Shown here piece after piece: positions 62,461 through 64,000 of a stretch of 64,000 nt of DNA. Numbering within the stretch: the stretch's first letter is position 1; each line of letters starts with the position of its first letter. The notes under the pieces were generated by a model that saw nothing but the letters and a program-made list of their open reading frames with translations, was not told the origin of the DNA and searched no databases. This DNA is from Protaetiibacter larvae (lineage in GTDB: Bacteria > Actinomycetota > Actinomycetes > Actinomycetales > Microbacteriaceae): positions 558,001 to 622,000 of the forward strand of contig NZ_CP043504.1 of NCBI RefSeq assembly GCF_008365275.1, read 5' to 3'. The translations under genes and the position numbers were made by a program.

Positions 62461-62640
62461 GTTGATCTCGATACACCGCGCTGCGCGCGGCACTCGATCG
62501 ACGAAGTGCGGCACCCCGCGCCGTGCGGCCTCCGGTCCACCCCGCTGAGCGGCAACTCCACCGTCGTTCGAGCGCACCCCGCAGCGGCGCCCCACCCCGG
62601 TGATCGAGTGCGCCGCGCAGCGGCGTGTATCGAGATCACC
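62461..62640. repeat. GATC-type palindromes, inverted pair R4/R5
   Basis: R4 (62461-62502, reverse orientation, GTTGATCTCGATACACCGCG) and R5 (62599-62640, forward, GGTGATCGAGTGCGCCGCGC) stand 96 bases apart. Between them are degenerate partial cores. R5 carries the GIY-YIG gene's stop codon (62636-62638). Confidence 0.8.
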
Positions 62641-62941
62641 CCGCCGGCACGTCGTCATCCGCCGCGAAGCGCTTTCTGCTCAAGCCTGGAAGCAGGTGCA
62701 GCTCGCCGCGGATGAGCGCCTCCCGCTTCGCCCGAGACCAGCCCTGCACGCGCTTCTCGGCCGCGTAGGCCTCGCCCACGTTCTCGCATTCGTGCACGAA
62801 GACCAGCACCACCGGCATCCGGGTGGCGGTGTACCGCGAGCCCTCCCCCGCCGCGTGCTGCTGCATACGCGCGTCGAGGTCTCGCGCGGAACCCACGTAG
62901 TAGCTCCCGTCGGAGCAGCGCAGGATGTACATCGCCGGCAT
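62636..62941 (-). CDS. GIY-YIG family endonuclease (UPF0213/YhbQ-like)
   Basis: The protein has 101 residues from ATG 62941; the open frame continues upstream into palindrome R6 and was not used. The GIY-YIG elements appear as MYIL (4-7) and YYVG (14-17), with Arg25 in DLDARMQQH and Glu62 in AEKRVQGW, the catalytic Arg and metal-binding Glu. Single-domain members of this size are small nucleases of uncertain role. Unusually it lies between two inverted pairs of GATC-type palindromes, and its final codon pair and stop come from R5. All key residues are intact. Confidence 0.88.
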   Translation of the reverse strand: MPAMYILRCSDGSYYVGSARDLDARMQQHAAGEGSRYTATRMPVVLVFVHECENVGEAYAAEKRVQGWSRAKREALIRGELHLLPGLSRKRFAADDDVPAG

Positions 62942-62998
62942 GCGGTCATCGTGCTCGGGCAGCTGAGGGAGCGTTCGAGATTGTCCACAGCTGTGGGG

Positions 62999-63208
62999 GT
63001 GATCTCGATACACGCCGCTGCGCGGCGCAGTCGATCACCGGTGAGGGTTGCCGCTTCGCGGCGCACTCGATCACCGGGAAGGCTGCTGCTGCGCCGTGCG
63101 CTCGAGCATCGGGGTGCGGCGGGGGAGGCGGGACGCGCTCGAACCGCGACAGCTGGGGGTTCACCCGTTGATCGAGTGCCCGCCGAAGGCGGGTGTATCG
63201 AGATCAAC
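62999..63208. repeat. GATC-type palindromes, pair R6/R7 with partial copy
   Basis: R6 (62999-63039, reverse) and R7 (63167-63208, forward) enclose about 127 bases, including a truncated reverse copy at 63046-63075. R7 ends 12 bases before the rsmG stop. R6 follows a CCACAGCTGTGG palindrome and a single DnaA-box-like TTGTCCACA (62981-62989). Confidence 0.8.
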
Positions 63209-63219
63209 CCACCGCAGAC

Positions 63220-63843
63220 TCAGCGCGCGGTCGCCCGGAAGACCCGGGTGGGCTCGTCCACGACCCCCTCGCCCAGCACGTCCACCCGGACGTTCGTGAG
63301 GCCCGCCTTGCGGATCGCCTTCGCGGCGGCCGCGAGCTCCTCGTCGACGCGCGCCCCCTTCATGAACACGAGCTCTCCCCCCGAGCGCAGCAGCGGCACC
63401 GTGATCGGGATGAGCTTCGACAGCGCCGACACGGCGCGGGCCGTCACCTGGTCCAAGGGGCCGTCGAGGCGCGCCTCCTCGGCGCGTGCCCGCACCACCT
63501 GCACGTTGCCGAGGCCGAGCGCCGCAGCCTCCTCGGTGAGCCACTCGACCCGACGCTCCATCGGCTCGATCAGCACGAACTCCACATCCGGTCGCGCCAC
63601 CGCGAGCACGAGGCCCGGAAGCCCTGCGCCACTGCCCACATCGCCGACTCGCCCCGCGAGCACGGGCGCGAGCAACGCGGAGTTCAGCACGTGCCGCGAC
63701 CACAGCCGCGGCAATTCGAGGGGGCCGATCAGCCCACGGGTCTCGCCTTCGCGCGCGAGGTCCGCGGTGAACCGGCGCGCCAGGTCGATCCGGTCGCCGA
63801 ACAAGGTCGCGGCGACCGCCGGCTCGGTTTCGAGTTCGCTCAT
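63220..63843 (-). CDS. rsmG: 16S rRNA (guanine527-N7) methyltransferase
   Basis: The protein has 207 residues with a Rossmann methyltransferase domain. RVGDVGSGAGLPGLVLAVAR (about 65-84) is the SAM-binding motif, preceded by GPLELPRLWSRHVLNSALLA, and later VTARAVSALSKLIPI. It methylates G527 of 16S rRNA, linked to streptomycin sensitivity. The order jag-rsmG-parA-parB on the minus strand is the standard origin-side cluster. Confidence 0.95.
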   Translation of the reverse strand: MSELETEPAVAATLFGDRIDLARRFTADLAREGETRGLIGPLELPRLWSRHVLNSALLAPVLAGRVGDVGSGAGLPGLVLAVARPDVEFVLIEPMERRVEWLTEEAAALGLGNVQVVRARAEEARLDGPLDQVTARAVSALSKLIPITVPLLRSGGELVFMKGARVDEELAAAAKAIRKAGLTNVRVDVLGEGVVDEPTRVFRATAR

Positions 63844-63852
63844 CGGCTGGGA

Positions 63853-63868
63853 TGTTTCACGTGAAACA
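63853..63868. other. parS site 2
   Basis: A second perfect TGTTTCACGTGAAACA lies between rsmG (start 63843) and the jag stop (63876). It stands 1470 bp from parS site 1. Confidence 0.97.
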
Positions 63869-63875
63869 TCGCGGA

Positions 63876-64000
63876 CTACTTGGCCGTGATCACCGTGTGG
63901 CGATCGCGCCCCTCGCCCTCCGACTCGGAGACGAAGCCGCGCTCGCTCACGATGTCGTGCACGAGCTTGCGCTCGTAGCTCGACATCGGGGGGAGGGAGG
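63876..64000 (-). CDS. jag: Jag/KhpB RNA-binding protein (C-terminal fragment)
   Basis: Only the last 41 residues are in the window, ending SLPPMSSYERKLVHDIVSER and then GFVSESEGEGRDRHTVITAK. This is the R3H-domain end of Jag/KhpB, which binds RNA with KhpA and affects cell elongation. The remaining KH domain and start lie beyond 64000. Its position next to rsmG fits the order yidC-jag-rsmG-parA-parB. Confidence 0.9.
   Translation of the reverse strand, partial: SLPPMSSYERKLVHDIVSERGFVSESEGEGRDRHTVITAK

Noticed and set aside
1-64000. CRISPR arrays, rRNA genes and riboswitches
   Set aside because: I looked for regular spaced repeats, rRNA stretches and conserved riboswitch cores in the intergenic spacers and saw none; short divergent riboswitches could still be missed by eye.

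Overview
The window is a high-GC actinobacterial chromosome segment, most consistent with Microbacteriaceae. The evidence is the HspR-type dnaK operon, GTG starts, many apparently leaderless genes, short GATC-type intergenic palindromes, and the order rpsF-ssb-rpsR-rplI-dnaB, then cca-DUF6049-murJ-trxB-trxA, then parB-parA-rsmG-jag. The last block normally lies beside oriC, so the right edge is within a few kilobases of the origin, which is not in the window. No species call is possible from sequence reading alone.

Layout. 1-16330 (minus): one enormous exported repeat protein, open at the left edge, at least 5443 residues. 16.3-19.3 kb (accessory): a small SHOCT membrane protein, an IS481 transposase remnant, an intact hipBA pair, its palindromic upstream sites, and a deleted second hipA copy. 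19.35-23.3 kb: dnaK-grpE-dnaJ-hspR behind a HAIR operator. 23.3-34 kb: a sortase-type beta-propeller protein, an MFS carrier, a MarR regulator, idi, dcd, tRNA-Gly(CCC), DUF3465, a probably iron-controlled DUF2470/heme oxygenase pair, a Pif1-like helicase, and a CopD-CtaG fusion. 34-38 kb: hupB, rpsN/rpmG/rpmB, a decayed vapBC, and zur-znuBC with a perfect Zur box. 38-49.4 kb: an E1alpha/E1beta/E2 2-oxoacid dehydrogenase operon, hisC, a holin-like protein, a WXG100-like/hydrolase pair, a tyrosine phosphatase with purB, two small membrane proteins, and dnaB. 49.4-64 kb: the ribosomal/ssb operon, cca, DUF6049, murJ, trxBA, an aminotransferase, ddl, parBA with two perfect parS sites, a GIY-YIG nuclease gene among palindromes, rsmG, and the 3' end of jag.

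How the genes work together. Heat-shock folding is autoregulated by HspR. Zinc uptake (ZnuBC) and Zur form one minus-strand unit next to cysteine-poor ribosomal proteins. Heme breakdown sits under a DtxR-like box. MurJ and Ddl serve peptidoglycan synthesis. TrxB/TrxA form the thioredoxin couple. ParA/ParB/parS segregate the origin region.

The most unusual content is (a) the giant protein with a regular 370-395-residue super-repeat, (b) a family of about 40-bp palindromes arranged as inverted pairs around a small GIY-YIG endonuclease and abutting or supplying stop codons of three genes, (c) a second palindromic element present twice, (d) a tRNA whose CCA end shares a base with the next start codon, and (e) a hairpin-rich insertion flanked by 18-bp direct repeats between znuB and zur. 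The very long plus-strand open frames across 1-16 kb are antisense shadows of the giant gene.
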